Positions 30,002 to 41,709 of a DNA stretch of 64,000 nucleotides are shown in pieces. The position numbers were made by a program, and so were the translations under genes. Under the pieces are notes generated by a model that saw only the letters and a program-made list of their open reading frames with translations, did not search any database and had not been told where the DNA came from. Source of the DNA: Saccharomycopsis phalli (lineage: Eukaryota; Ascomycota; Saccharomycetes; Ascoideales; Saccharomycopsidaceae); NCBI GenBank assembly GCA_020342235.1, contig CP073212.1, positions 1,922,001-1,986,000 of the forward strand, written 5' to 3'. Position 1 is the first letter of the stretch, and each line of letters begins with the position of its first letter.

Positions 30002-30909
30002 TTGGTATAGTTGTACATTCCTTCCTTATACATTTGTTATCATAAAATAGAGACATGCAAATAAACATCCAACAATCCAGCCCTGCCATTCACCAATAAC
30101 CTTCATCACAGGTAAACCGCCTCAGCAACAAAAAGCCAATTGCCAAGACGGAAATCAAACCCTCTCAAAACGCCAAGGCAACATCTGGCCGATTATTAGC
30201 TGGCAATATTCTAAACAGAGCCCGACAGTATTGCAGAAATACCGAGGCAGCATTCAAACGAGCAAACCAGGCGTACTTGACCTGTTTTTAGCAAACTTGT
30301 TTCATCTGAGTGATTATCAACCCCCTCAAACTAGGCTTGCCAATTTCAAGTCATTGTGGGCATGATTAGAGCAAAGAAATAAAATCTTTGAATCCGCTGC
30401 TAGCAGGTTTGGTAAATTCAAAGCAATTCAAGTAGCATTCGCATGTAGACTGGATCTATGACTTAATATGTTGCTGAAATATTGCATTGGCCGTATTTTC
30501 CTGGTATATTCTTCAGTTGGATGGCAAAGAGTATCATATTCAACCAATGACATCCAGTTTTACACATCCATCAACAAGTCACGTTACAAACTTCCATTAA
30601 TATCTAATCCTATAGCCATCTGCCCTGGCAATAGACTAGACTGATTAATCCATAAAGTAATCATTAATCAGAGACATCCAAGTGTGCACAACCATTTCTA
30701 GACCCAGTACGTAAACCAGTATACTTTGACAATGAAAGTTGGATATATAAAACTGAATCGTTGCAGAGTAATCATTCTGATGCATCACATATAATATCCA
30801 TCATATAATATCCATCACACACACAAACATATCCTTCTAGACTTTTCTGACTTCTGACTTAATCTTTCAACTCTTCAACTTCACATAACCATTGCAACCC
30901 CGTTTTACA

Positions 30910-31440
30910 TCAACCAAAGGCTACATTAGTACAATAGGAAATCACCAACTCATTGCCAATCGCAAAATTTCGAAACAAATTCCCCACCAACTCATCGTTA
31001 CCTGGTGAAAAACTGCTGTGCACATAACAGTAAACCGAGCCCAGCTTCAACCCTAACTTCTTGACTATAAATCGCACTAGCGCAGACATCTTCTGGCTAT
31101 TCAGAATCTTATATATCTTGGGCAGAATCTGTTTGGTAGAACCCACGGCATGTAGACGAACCAAAATCTTCTCCAGATTTAACTCAGGGGTGATGATCGT
31201 GTCAATGATTTGCTGCCTGTCCAAGACAATGGAATCTTGAATTGATTTGGACAAATCGTCTAGGATTGTTGAGTTGACTGTCGATATTTTCGTGGCCTGG
31301 GCAGCAGTTTCTTGGATAATAGAGGGGTTCTGCGAACTCTGGGGTCTTTGGAGGCTATTTTGAGAGTCTTCGAGCATCGATGACTCGTTTGATTCAAGGA
31401 GACTAGACGAGTCATCATCATCGGAAAGGAGCGGGTTCAT
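30910..31440 (-). CDS. ATG12: Autophagy ubiquitin-like protein Atg12
   Basis: 176 residues from the only suitable ATG (31440). The N-terminal ~85 residues are acidic and Ser-rich. The C-terminal half is the ubiquitin-like domain, starting ILVRLHAVGSTKQI and ending FRNFAIGNELVISYCTNVAFG. Atg12 is conjugated by its C-terminal Gly, through Atg7 and Atg10, to Atg5; the conjugate then promotes Atg8 lipidation at the phagophore. The required terminal FG is present and no processing tail follows, as in other Atg12 proteins. Length agrees with S. cerevisiae Atg12 (186). Confidence 0.95.
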   Translation of the reverse strand: MNPLLSDDDDSSSLLESNESSMLEDSQNSLQRPQSSQNPSIIQETAAQATKISTVNSTILDDLSKSIQDSIVLDRQQIIDTIITPELNLEKILVRLHAVGSTKQILPKIYKILNSQKMSALVRFIVKKLGLKLGSVYCYVHSSFSPGNDELVGNLFRNFAIGNELVISYCTNVAFG

Positions 31441-31991
31441 TGCGATTAAAGAATAAATTTGGATAATCAAGGGGTCGTGGCTGAGAATGTGGTTAACTGG
31501 TGATATAATAAATTATAGAATAGAATGGTTTGTGGCTTGGTCAAGCAGCCAGTAATTCCGATGGGTGATGAGTGGATGGATGCATATTTGTAAAAATTAA
31601 TCTGGGTCAAGTACCAAATAAGACAAGACGGGAGGATACAAGACGAGTACAAGGCTTGGATTTAAGAATATAAGATATGAATAATACAAGACTAGACTAG
31701 AGAATATTAATGGAAGATATAAAAATACACACTCTGCCTTACGATCATCAAATATCATATCTCAGTCTCGGAACCTGACAATATCAGTCACACTAGTCTT
31801 GTTACGTATCATTCAATAACATTGACAAATTAAACAAGAAATTAATTAGCAATTGATTAGCAATTAATCAGAAAAATACCCAACAAATTAATCAGAAAAT
31901 AACCGACAAATTTACAGCAAATCACAAGCTCGTAATCCAAACTCAGACACAGCCATATTCGACACACTGAACCACTCACAGTCCCAATAAA
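31441..31991. other. Divergent spacer ATG12/F-box gene
   Basis: About 550 bp, AT-rich, with an ATTAGCAATT(G/A)ATTAGCAATTAATCAG direct repeat around 31845-31872. No RNA gene or ORF of note. Confidence 0.5.
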
Positions 31992-33485
31992 ATGCCCAAG
32001 AGAAGAGCCAAAAAGTTCAAGGCCCCGTACCGACACTACGGTCCAAATGGTATCATCTCAACCAAGATTTCGCCCAACGATTTCAAATCAGGCAAGTACT
32101 ACAAGTCCCAGGACGAGGATATGTTCTACGTATACTCATATGGCGAGTCTGAATCGTCAGGTGTCATCCTGGAGCCATGTACTACCATTGCTACCGTTGA
32201 TAAAAGACTCCCCATGGCGTTTCCTTCGGAGATATTTTGCGAGGTATTGGCGATTCTTCATGCTACTAATGAACTCAAGGTCAGCCATATGCTAGTTAGC
32301 AGACTATGGTACAAGATTTGCCTTTCTTTAGTGTACTTTGACCCCAAATTAACCAGCAGGAACTTTAATGGATTTGTCGAGTCAATGACAAATGGCTCTG
32401 TTCTAAGTGAACTCAACTACGAGGTAACCCAGCAGCTATTTGCCATGTCCTTGGGTTATAGCGACGGTCTCACGAGAAGATATTTAAAGTACTCAAAGAC
32501 CCCGCTCGTGAAGCGACTCAACTTGACACATATTATTCAAGCGGGAAAAAACTCCAACATCACGAGAATCCTACGACGCTGCTCCTCCTCATTGACCGAG
32601 ATTGTTGCTCCGCAAACCAGCTTTGGAATCACATCGCTAAACATCCTCAAGACATGCCACAGCTTGGTCACACTCGACTTATCGTTGATCTCAGAGACTG
32701 TGAATCTTCTTGAGTTATTCCAGTCGATCCGAACTCTAAAATACTTGAAAACCCTCAAGTTTCCCCGTTCGTCTGTCAACTGCAACTTGGGGAACCAGTT
32801 TGAGTTTCAGTGGCCAGACAACCTAGAGCACTTGAAACTCAGCGGAGCCATCACAAACAGCTTTATAATGGACTTGAAGTTCCCATCGACCCTCAGGAAA
32901 CTCGAGTTTCAGCACTGTACCTTGATCAAAGAGTACTCCATTTACTATCTTCTTGCTAAAATCGGCAGAAACCTACAGTACCTCCTGGTGATTTACCCAA
33001 TGCCGAGTCTCAAAGAAAACTCGCTTGACATGGTATTCAAGTACTGTCCTTTTCTCACCAGAGTCGAGCTCTACGTGGATTATATTTCAGAGTGGTGCTT
33101 TAATGAATCAAACTTTCCCTGGCTAATCGATCCAAGGTACATTGACGGATATACCCTCAATAAGTTTACCGACACGAGGCTAGATGAACACTTGGTGGCT
33201 ACTACGAAGAACTATTTCCCCATGGATGATGATGATGAGCCAACTGAGCTTCAAAGTTTGCGTCCTCTTCTGTCGATGTTTCTTGGATCCTCAGGAACCT
33301 TGGGCCAGGCAGGGAAGATTACGCCGGATGATTTGATTATTGCGTTGATTGAAAAGCGTGTTCCTCACTTGAAGATTTTGCAGGTTTCAAACCGTGTAGG
33401 GTGGCATATTGGCGAGGAGTCCATGTCTCAGTTGGTGGATAGTTTGGCTGACGAAAATGATGGAGGGGTATACATGTGCCCATAG
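31992..33485 (+). CDS. F-box / leucine-rich-repeat-like protein
   Basis: 497 residues. After a basic N terminus (MPKRRAKKFK), an F-box-like segment lies near residues 74-120: LPMAFPSEIFCEVLAILHA followed by VSRLWYKIC. The body shows irregular leucine-rich repeats (LKHLKLSGAI, STLRKLEFQHCT, NLQYLLVIYP, CPFLTRVELY). This suggests a substrate adaptor of an SCF ubiquitin ligase that binds Skp1 through the F-box. It resembles little-studied yeast F-box proteins such as Ydr306c, but I cannot assign an orthologue. Target unknown. Confidence 0.75.
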   Translation: MPKRRAKKFKAPYRHYGPNGIISTKISPNDFKSGKYYKSQDEDMFYVYSYGESESSGVILEPCTTIATVDKRLPMAFPSEIFCEVLAILHATNELKVSHMLVSRLWYKICLSLVYFDPKLTSRNFNGFVESMTNGSVLSELNYEVTQQLFAMSLGYSDGLTRRYLKYSKTPLVKRLNLTHIIQAGKNSNITRILRRCSSSLTEIVAPQTSFGITSLNILKTCHSLVTLDLSLISETVNLLELFQSIRTLKYLKTLKFPRSSVNCNLGNQFEFQWPDNLEHLKLSGAITNSFIMDLKFPSTLRKLEFQHCTLIKEYSIYYLLAKIGRNLQYLLVIYPMPSLKENSLDMVFKYCPFLTRVELYVDYISEWCFNESNFPWLIDPRYIDGYTLNKFTDTRLDEHLVATTKNYFPMDDDDEPTELQSLRPLLSMFLGSSGTLGQAGKITPDDLIIALIEKRVPHLKILQVSNRVGWHIGEESMSQLVDSLADENDGGVYMCP

Positions 33486-34594
33486 ATTATGGAGTATTGG
33501 CCATGGATGGATAGTGATATTGAATGAGCGGGATCGGAGTTGATGTTGTCTAGGAGATGATGTGTTTAATTAGGCATGAAATTATTGGCCATTGGAATTT
33601 GAAGCTGTAATGAGGTGGTGGGTTTTGTTGATAAAGTTTATGGGCAATTGTCTGATGAATCTACAGTGTTTTTGTGGATATTTTGATATTAGGCTGAACT
33701 TGGATGTGTTTATATGGTTTAGTCTGATGTTTTCTAGAATGGGGCTATGTTTAGGTGGGTATTTGGTTTATGATTAGTGATAGGTGCCTAGAATTGAAAT
33801 GTGAAATGCCTGGGAAATTAAGTGGAACTTGTTCAACTCAACATCAGGATGTTTATAAGACCAGCTCGAATTAAGCCCTAGTGGATAAAAACTTTTCAAT
33901 ATCCTACTCAATCTGAAAATCTTACTTGCAACATCCCACTCAATCTAACAATCCTACTTGGCTAAACATCTGAGAAACCCTATACAGTCACTATACTGGA
34001 ATTGTCCATTGATGCAAATTACAAAACCACTAATAAACTCGACTAACATGGCTATATATTTGGCAAATATTAAGTGTGTAGAAATCAGACTGAGACTAGT
34101 GAATATTAGCCAAAGCATGTACCAACATACTGCAAAGCACATTGCATGCTCAGTCAGGTGATTATAATACCGAGTAAATTAAATAAATACATTGTTCATC
34201 TGCCTTTGTTTCCCGGGTTGTTTTCCTTTCAATCGGTATTATTTCCCAATGTGCCACACATTAACTCCCGGACATTGCCCAATTGGGAATGGCAAGGTTC
34301 CATTTTTACGGTAGTTTACAGGATTGACTTGAATTGGATATTAAAATACTGGCGGGTTTCACCAAGGACGAATTAAGGAATTGAGAAATATTTGTCAACA
34401 TCTGTTAGATCTGTCAACATCTGCTGTATCCGTCAATTTTTCTATTTTTGTCAACTTTGGAATTCACTCACAACTACATTGATCCTTGATCCACGTCTAT
34501 ATTGATCCTTGCTTGATCCACTTCTACTTCAATCCTTGATCCACTTCTACTTCAATCCTTTATCCACGGCTACATCAATCCTTGATCACTTCTC
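33486..34594. other. Spacer downstream of F-box gene
   Basis: Mostly unremarkable AT-rich sequence. A CTTGATCCACTTCTACTTCAAT-like repeat occupies about 34480-34585, immediately upstream of the next gene. Confidence 0.6.
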
Positions 34595-35566
34595 ATGGAT
34601 TCCAGATCTACAAGCTACTCCAAGCTATCGTCCTTTGTGTCTTCTGAAGACCTCCATTTGCCCAGCAACAATTCCCTGGAAAAATCAAATATATACATTG
34701 TGGTTGCAGTTCTTGCTCCGACTCTAGTGGTGCTCTTGTTTTCCTCAAAACACGGAGACTTGGGGCTTCTTGCATCCAATCTTGCGTCCATGTTTCTAGT
34801 CGGATGGCTCATGAAGCTCTCCTTGGATGTTCCTGTTCTGTGGTACCATTTGCTAAGCACCAGGTACCACCGGGCAACGCTCAATCTACAAGATACAAAG
34901 AGCAGCATTCTGGGGTACAAGAAGCAGTTACAGGTCAAGAGCAAGCGCTTGGGGTCCATTCACACGGATGTGAAGGATCTGGAGATTTACAAATCGTTGA
35001 TGGCCGGGTTGGAGACCGAAAGCCGCACGTTGAGCCGACATGTCATTGAATTGCTCATCTGGCGCCGAGTGAGTCTTTTGGTGTGCTTGGTGAGTCCATT
35101 TTTGGGTGGTTTGGTGATGAAGTACAGTCGGTTGTACATTGTGGTAGCAGAAACACAACGACCGTTTGTCTTGTCTGATCTCAACATTGTAGCGTTTCTC
35201 ATTGTGGGATATCTCCATGTGATTAGCGAGCTTGGCCAACAACCGGGAATCCAAGAGGCGTCTGGCGATGGGAAAGTCGATACGTTTAACCAGCTCAATG
35301 AGATACAGGTGAGACAAGATCGGTTTATGCTGGAGTTGGATGCGCTTATCCAAGAGAAGGAGTCACGGGTTCGTGAGTTGGGTCAGCAGATGGAAGCGTT
35401 GCAAGAGTTTACGGTGCAGCTATATACTGAGGTAAAGAAGATTCCCAAGGATGCGCGACAAGATACGAGTTTGTTGGTGGAGTGTGCGGGGAATGTTTTG
35501 AAGTTGTGGATGACGATGGTTTTTTATATTCCGATTTCGATTTTGAAGCTGTTGCGGGGTGGATGA
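34595..35566 (+). CDS. Unknown multi-pass membrane protein with coiled coils
   Basis: 323 residues. Two hydrophobic segments occur near the N terminus (about 33-51 and 57-80) and two in the middle (about 157-172 and 192-212). Between and after them lie soluble coiled-coil-like stretches (LNLQDTKSSILGYKKQLQVK, and residues ~225-285, rich in Glu/Gln/Leu heptads). A final amphipathic or hydrophobic stretch (LWMTMVFYIPISILKLL) precedes the C terminus. It has no signal peptide. Topology suggests an endomembrane or mitochondrial membrane protein. No family is recognised. Confidence that it is a gene is high because of length and codon use. Confidence 0.7.
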   Translation: MDSRSTSYSKLSSFVSSEDLHLPSNNSLEKSNIYIVVAVLAPTLVVLLFSSKHGDLGLLASNLASMFLVGWLMKLSLDVPVLWYHLLSTRYHRATLNLQDTKSSILGYKKQLQVKSKRLGSIHTDVKDLEIYKSLMAGLETESRTLSRHVIELLIWRRVSLLVCLVSPFLGGLVMKYSRLYIVVAETQRPFVLSDLNIVAFLIVGYLHVISELGQQPGIQEASGDGKVDTFNQLNEIQVRQDRFMLELDALIQEKESRVRELGQQMEALQEFTVQLYTEVKKIPKDARQDTSLLVECAGNVLKLWMTMVFYIPISILKLLRGG

Positions 35567-36603
35567 TTGATGGAAGTGCAATGTATTGGCTTGGGGTGGT
35601 TTTTAATATTGCTAGAGATGTTCACCAAAGTGTTGCCAATGGGAATTTAAATTGAAATGATAGACTGAATAATTGCTAGATTTGGTACGAGAAAACTACA
35701 TAGTAGCTGTAATATAAACTAGAATGACATGGTAAATGGCTAAAAGTTTGCCAAGTCAAGCTATCCTTGGAGACTTGTTTTTACAAAAGGGCGACAGGTA
35801 TAGTAGTAATAGTATGTAGTTTAGAGTCATTTATAGTTTTTTACTTATCAAGCTGGACATTTTCATGCCAATGGGTCTTTCTAGACACCAAGTTTAGTGG
35901 TGCCGTCCTTGGTATATAGACTGAAGCATCAATCTCGCCTTTTAGGGTACATAATATAGTTGTAGAAGTAATATACTATTATCATTGCCCTTGCAATGTC
36001 CATTACTCTATATATTTGTCAGCATTGGCTGAAGGTTTACATCTGTTGCAGTTTTCTTTGACAACTACATGGCTGTACAGGTAGACGGCAAATTATAATC
36101 TCGGGAGTCTAGTATAGATATAGCCTTGGACAAAAGTGTTAATATTATATCCATATCCACTCGCAAGACCAATCTGGAAGTTTTTCTGCCATCAAGGGTT
36201 TTCTTTCGACACTCAACATAGCGGAGCTACTCATAGTTTCAGCAGTGAAATCTTCTCTGGAGCCTAGTATAGCTATAGCCTTGAACATGATATTATGATG
36301 GTAATATAGTAACTAGGATACGATATAGAAAAATGGCTATTATGTATTCGCTTGACAATTTAAAAGGCTGACTACTTGAGAAAAGACATACTGTGAAAGG
36401 TACTGTGAAAGGAAAAGACATGCTGTGAAAGGAAATGGACCCAACTAGTCCCATTTGTTTGTCACACACAACAAAGCAAAGGAAAAGAGACAAATTGTAG
36501 GATAAACCTTTAGTCATTACAATGTGCCTCGGCCTGATATTCTGTCACGTGACCCGCGTAGTGATGGCAATCTACACGTGATTGACTTTCACGATTACAC
36601 AAC
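35567..36603. other. Spacer with several S1 SINE fragments
   Basis: Plus-strand S1 fragments at about 35880-35990, 36045-36145 and 36150-36299 (listed separately). Two CACGTG motifs (TCACGTGACC near 36545, and near 36572) lie within 70 bp upstream of the HPC2 ATG. Confidence 0.6.
35880..36299 (+). mobile_element. Three diverged S1 SINE fragments in a row
   Basis: Each keeps part of the S1 core: GTGGTGCCGTCCTTGG (35880-35990); AGACGGCAAATTATAATCTC followed by AGTATAGATATAGCCTT (36045-36145); and GGGTTTTCTTTCGACACTCA followed by GGAGCCTAGTATAGCTATAG (36150-36299). They lack heads and clear target duplications, so they are older. Confidence 0.7.
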
Positions 36604-37436
36604 ATGGGGCCTAGTAAGTAGAAACACAAGGAGACGACACTAACGGCAGAAATGGTGAGCATCTCGTCGCTATTGGCGAGCAGTGAGGATAAGGCTGCGC
36701 CAAAGAGTCCAGAGCCGTCGGCGATGCCGCTTTCGAGTCTAGTGAATGGCGACGTTCCCGCGCCATCGCCAGTGGATGTTCCGCTTCATTTGCGGCCGAT
36801 TTCGATTGACGACATTCTCCGGAATGTCAAGGGCCGGCCGTCGACGATCAAGTTGTCTAGTTCTGAGATTCCGCTGGTGATTAAGAATCTTTCGCCTGCG
36901 GTTCAGGAAGCGTTGCGGGAGAGCCGGATTTTCAAGGGCAAGAGTCTTCCTTCGTCGATGACGACGATGCTGAATCCGCTTGGGTTGATTGAGGCCAGTC
37001 GGAAGTACTTGGCGGAGTTTACGGCGAGGTATGATGCAGGTGGGGCAAGTGGAAGCGAGAAAGGGGAGGAGGAGGAGGAGGAGAAGAAGGAGGAGGAGAA
37101 GAAGGAGGAGGAGAAGAAGAGGGAGGAGAAGAAGAGGGAGGAAAAAAAGGAGGAGGAAAAAAAGGAGACGAAAAAGCCGCGGGCAAAGCGCAAGGCGGTG
37201 ACGGATCCAAACAAGCCAAAGCGGCAGCGCAAGACCAAGGCGCAAAAAGAAAAAGAGGAGCGGGAGAAGCAGGCGAAACCGGAGCGGGACGCCGCGGGAG
37301 AAAAAAGTGCGGGCGAAAAAAGCGCGGCGGAGAAGAGCGCAAGAGAAAAAAATGCTTCTTCTGCCGCCAACTCGATCACCAATGCAGTTGCGGCTCTCTC
37401 CACTGCAGCTGCGGCGTTGACGACGGCTGCCGGCAA

Positions 37437-37467
<31 letters not shown>

Positions 37468-38436
37468 GTCGTCAAGGAGGAGCCCAAGACCGAGGCTCCG
37501 AGTCAGGAGACGCCGTTGGTTGCGGTTTCCAAGCCCATGAGTGCGGTTTCCGAGCCCATGGGCGAATTGCCGTCTGCTTCGGTGGTAAAGGTGCGTTTGG
37601 AGGCGAAATCCGGGGCCAAGAAGAGCGAGAGCAAGGGCAAACTGGAATCCGAGGTCAAACAGAAGATGGAATCCGAGACCAAAGGCAAGCCCGAGGGAAC
37701 ACGAATGAAAAAGTTGAGCGACTTACTCAACCAGGACGATCTGCGGATGGAGGATGAGGAAGAAGACGAGGAAGAAGACGAGGACGACGACAAGGAGGTT
37801 GAAGTCGGCGAGGATGACGAGTTTGAGAACTACGATAACCGGCGGCGGCAGGCGGCGATTCCTCTTATTTTGGACGTGCCTCTCAACACAGTTGACGCCT
37901 CGGGCAGCAACAATCTTCTGCAGGGCCAGGTGATTATCAACGTGATGAAACTCGCAGAGGATACGTACGGATTCAAGACGGTGCATCCGGACGCGGCGTT
38001 TGCCCTAGAAAAGGACGACTTGTTTGACGACGACGAGTTCGAGACGGCACGTGAGGACAGCGAGTTGATGAAGGAGTTCAAGGAGAACCAGATGAAGGTG
38101 CAGCGCGAGAAGGAGGAGCGGTTCCACAACCAGCTTGCGCTCGGACAAGATCAGGATTCCGAGGCCCAGCTCAAGGCGTTGGAGTCGCGGAACAACCGAC
38201 GGTTGGGCAAGTACGATCATACGGATCCGTTTATCGATGACGAGGAGTTGTACTGGGAGGAGACGCGGGCAGTGACCAAGGACGGGTTTTTTATCTACTG
38301 GGGGCCTCTCGTGGAGGAGTCTTCGATTGCTTCCAAGGATCTGGGCAGGTATATGAGCAAGTCGGGTAAGGTGGTGAAGAAGAATAGGAGCAAGGCAGCG
38401 CCAAGAAGTAGGAAGGATGAGAAGAAGAAGGGTTGA
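36604..38436 (+). CDS. HPC2: HIR-complex subunit Hpc2 (ubinuclein-like), with a 36-nt intron
   Basis: Spliced product of 598 residues (S. cerevisiae Hpc2 is 625). Exon 1 (36604-36613) encodes MGP plus one base; exon 2 starts at 36650 and gives K then MVSISSLLAS. Splicing keeps the second ATG (36652) in frame, so unspliced RNA could still start there. After a disordered N terminus, residues ~140-190 are an extreme Lys/Glu tract, followed by Ala/Lys-rich linkers. The C-terminal ~200 residues contain the Hpc2/ubinuclein signature: YDHTDPFIDDEELYWEE near residue 527, then KDGFFIYWGPL. Hpc2 works with Hir1-Hir2-Hir3 in replication-independent H3-H4 deposition and histone gene repression. Confidence 0.88.
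36614..36649 (+). other. Intron near the HPC2 start, 36 nt
   Basis: GTAAGT donor, ACTAAC branch and GGCAG acceptor. It lies between ATGGGGCCTA and AAATGG. Same architecture as the other introns in this window. Confidence 0.75.
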
Positions 38437-39181
38437 TGAGAAGAGTGGATGAGAAGCGTGGATGAGAAGTATGAGAAGAAGAAGGGTGGGTGAGAAGGAT
38501 GAAAAGGATGAAAAGGGTGGAGGGTAGGAGAGGAAGGAAAAGTAGAATGGAATAGATTGGAGAGTAGGAAAGTATAATGAAAAGTATAATGAAAAGTACA
38601 TCAATGTACATCAAAAGTATATATTTGCTGGCCACTGGGTTCTTACCGATTCATTGTTTCTGGTTTTATTTAGAGACTCGACTTGAATTTATTGTTAATT
38701 GCCCCTGTAGTTCTGTCCCTTTTACTGGCTTCACATCAATAGAGTATCCGAAATGTTAAATGGTACAACACCATGTCGGAATAATTGACTGGAAAGAAAT
38801 TGTTCCAATGGTAATTGTAATGAAATGAGATTTCTCTCGACTCCTTTCTAGCTGATTCAAACTATTGGCACAAGGAAATGGCCTAGCCAAGTCCATTTCC
38901 TTTTACAGGACGAGTCTCCTTTCTCAAGTAGAAATAGTCAGACTTTTCTTTGAATAGTCAAGCAATATTTTTCAACTATTTTATCCACACATTTAGACTA
39001 TATTACAGTAATGTATATTTTTGTATAGATTTCCACATTAACGTAATCAAGTTGGACACTACTCACATGTGCGGCCCAGTCAAACAAAAATGATTACAAC
39101 CGTTGAGTTCTTTTTATTACTTTAAATAAACATATGATAACTATATGATAAAGGTTTGCGGATAAGTTATGGGCCTTACTA

Positions 39182-39375
39182 ATAATAATAATATTATTTA
39201 TTTTTGTATTTAGCTATATATTGTCTCCGGCAATACGGTTATTCGACAGATATATTTTCACTCAGGAACATCATGAAGACCATTGCTAAAGAAAACCCTT
39301 TGTCAACCCTCATTTGGTTGCTTGGGATTAAAAAATTCAATGAGAGCAGTCTTATTATTGGTACTTAGTGCTTGT
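39182..39375 (-). mobile_element. S2 SINE-like copy with 12-bp target-site duplication
   Basis: 194 bp flanked by the perfect duplication TGGGCCTTACTA (39170-39181 and 39376-39387). In element orientation the order is AAGCAACCAAATGAGG, TGACAAAGGGTTTTCTT, GATGTTCCTGAGTGAAAATA, CCGGAGACAATATATAGCTA and an AAATACAAAAATAAATA(ATT)n tail. It shares the overall 3' layout with S1 (GGGTTTTCT, GTGAAA, TATAGCTA, AT-rich tail) but differs in sequence. No tRNA-like head is visible, so it is probably 5'-truncated. Confidence 0.85.
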
Positions 39376-39484
39376 TGGGCCTTACTAGGTACGGATAGCC
39401 GCTGTGTTGTAGTAAAGAAACAATTACTCGTCAAGAAATAATAATAGTTTTATTCACTTCTCGTCAAGAAATATGAGTGGTATG

Positions 39485-39630
39485 ATAATATTTTTGTATC
39501 CTTGTCCCGGCACACGGTGATTCAAACGTATATGTTCACCAGAAACATCCCTATACAACTGTCAAAGAAAACCGCATCAGCTCTCGAATAGCCATCTGGG
39601 ATTAAAAAATTATATGGATGCCGTCTTCTG
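39485..39630 (-). mobile_element. Diverged S2 SINE-like copy
   Basis: Same order of blocks as 39182-39375 but with many substitutions (GTATCCTTGTCCCGGC, CACCAGAAACATCC, AAAGAAAACC, GGGATTAAAAAA). No clear target duplication; older insertion. Confidence 0.65.
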
Positions 39631-40788
39631 TATAAAGCCTCGCCCTTGTAACGAGTGAAATGAGGTGTACTGCTTCATCTGCCAGACGCAGATATGGTCT
39701 CAATAACCAAATTCAAATACGTTAAACTACGAGCAACACAAATCCGCTTAAAGTTTTCAAGCCAATGAATTGTATAATAGCTAGACATGATTATAACAAT
39801 TTCACTATTTCTCATTCTGATTCTAGTATTATTTTCTCATTGTAGTTTCAATTCCTATTCACGACTTTAACATTGGCAGATGATGATCCACGGGCAAATT
39901 CTAGTGCAACCAATTTCCCACTGAATCATCCTATTACGAAATAAATAGCCAGATTATTTAAATTTTCAAGGAAATATTTAATCATTTCGCACAGCCTAGT
40001 TAATAATCAATAAAACACACCCACATAATTATACTAACTCTCTAACCACATTTGTACATTTACAAATCATCTTGGCAGTTGTAATTTCAAACGTATATCC
40101 ACCTCAATACACTATAGAGTTCCTAATTTAGGAAAACCAAGCCAATACAACTGTTTACAAGACTCAAAATGTCGACAATGTGGGATTAGCTCCCGCTCCA
40201 TGAGCTCCATTTCTCAGAGCTACAAAGTGCCTGACTTCTTTTAAAATAGATAAATAGACTTGCAAATGGAATCCAAAATACCCTTAAAACCCTTTGTTAA
40301 CCACGTATCAGCCCACTAATTGGTTTACCAAATTGCGAGCATAATGTCTCAAAGCATCCAGGCTTTGACTAAATGCACCAGGCTTTGCCCAAATGTATCC
40401 GGGTTTACATCTACACAGTACATTAGTAAACAGCTCCCCAGTTTCTAATCCTTAAAATAGTACTATTCAAGGGTTTTCACCATCAGCTCTGTTGGGATTC
40501 CCGAGTGATGTACATTTGTTTAATGACTGTATTTCTAGACAAGATCAAGCTACAGAAACTAATATAACTATACAAGTAAAAAGTGACAGGGAATAATGAA
40601 TCTGACAGACGGTGGACCGGGGAAATGCCCTGGAACAAGGAGTATTTGTTGCAAAGAGGTTGCCGATTTATCTACTACAGTGAAGATTCCTGGAAATATT
40701 CACACGACTACAAACAATAGCCCAACCCTATGAATAAGAAATATTAACCGGTTCAATGTTCTAGTCAATCTTCATCAGCTCATCAGCT

Positions 40789-41709
40789 CTAATCAACGAC
40801 CTCCACCACCTCATTGTCATGCGAATGATCCTCGTATATATAAAACTGGGCGAAAATCACCGTGTCCATCAAAGTCGAGCCGAGCGCCCCAATGAGCCAC
40901 GAGGTATTCAATAGAATATACTCTGCGTCAGAGCGATAAAACAAAATCTGCAACGCATATGTGACGTTGCCAAACGTCGAAAACAAAAAGAACAACAAGC
41001 TCAACCCGTGCACCGATTTCCGACGGTAGTTGTGGATAATCTGCGGCACACGTGCGCCCAAGTACGCTCCGGCAGAAAGGTATCCCACGATCTGGGGACC
41101 AAACTCCAAGTCGCTTGAAGGAACTTGCGGCAAGTCTCCGTCTGGAGGTGCCAGTTGCGGCGAGAAAACGTACCCGACGACTCCGGCCAAGGACACAAAT
41201 ACTAGCGGGAGCACGTACTTTTTGTATACCGACCATTTGCTCAGCTGGATCACAAGCGAAGAAAGCGAGTCGCGACGCGACCGGGTGCTTGATTTGCGAC
41301 GCGATCCGGTCTCCCGATCAGGGAGAAGCTCTGCGGTTTCGTCTAGCGTGACGTGCACCACCCTGTGCTTCTTTGGGAACACATAGGTGTAGTAGATGTA
41401 CGACCCAATGAGCAGGCCGTCAATGACCAAGAACCAGACGGCTAGCAATATCACTGGGGTGAGAAGATGGGCCCAGACTGCGCCAATGAGGTTGCACAAG
41501 TCTCCAAAGAGCCAGATCAACACACAGCCAATGGCAATGCCGTCGGCGGACTTCAATCTCCATTGCTCGATAAGCTGAGGGATGAGAAGCACGATCCAGC
41601 ATGCAAAACTGAGGTTAGAACGTGCGGCACGGAAGACGAATACTTACCTTATGGATCCTGTAATCCCCGAGAGGGCCACTCGTAAATCTGAAGGTGCGTG
41701 TAAAGACAT
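40789..41709 (-). CDS. PQ-loop vacuolar basic amino-acid transporter (Ypq1/Ypq2/Rtc2 family), with a 39-nt intron
   Basis: Spliced product of 293 residues (yeast Ypq1 is 308). Exon 1 (41648-41709) reads MSLHAPSDLRVALSGITGSI; exon 2 (40789-41608) continues SFACWIVLLIPQLIEQWRLKS, restoring the first PQ-loop motif. The second PQ-loop is GARVPQIIHNYRRKSVHGLS. About seven membrane helices are visible, with a basic Arg/Ser-rich cytosolic loop in the middle. Ypq proteins move Lys, Arg or His across the vacuolar membrane; which amino acid applies here cannot be told. The intron has GTAAGT, TCTAAC and CTCAG. Confidence 0.88.
41609..41647 (-). other. Intron of the PQ-loop gene, 39 nt
   Basis: GTAAGT donor, TTCTAAC branch and CTCAG acceptor, only 6 nt from branch A to the final G. 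Splicing is required to restore the conserved first PQ-loop helix. Confidence 0.92.

Larger units (their letters stand above)
29306..30909. other. Spacer between ADH6-like and ATG12 (convergent)
   Basis: Contains a 13-bp repeat (29520-29617) and a 16-bp repeat (29935-30001). The remainder is AT-rich without a recognised feature. Confidence 0.6.
38437..40788. other. 2.35-kb spacer with S2 SINE copies
   Basis: Convergent spacer between HPC2 and the PQ-loop gene. It begins with GATGAGAAG-type repeats (38430-38515) that continue the Lys/Glu codon pattern past the stop. Two S2-family copies follow. From about 39700 to 40788 I see nothing recognisable. Confidence 0.6.

Noticed and set aside
38437-40788. 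Search for LINE or LTR-element coding regions near SINE copies
   Set aside because: No reverse-transcriptase, integrase or gag-like ORF is visible here or elsewhere in the window.
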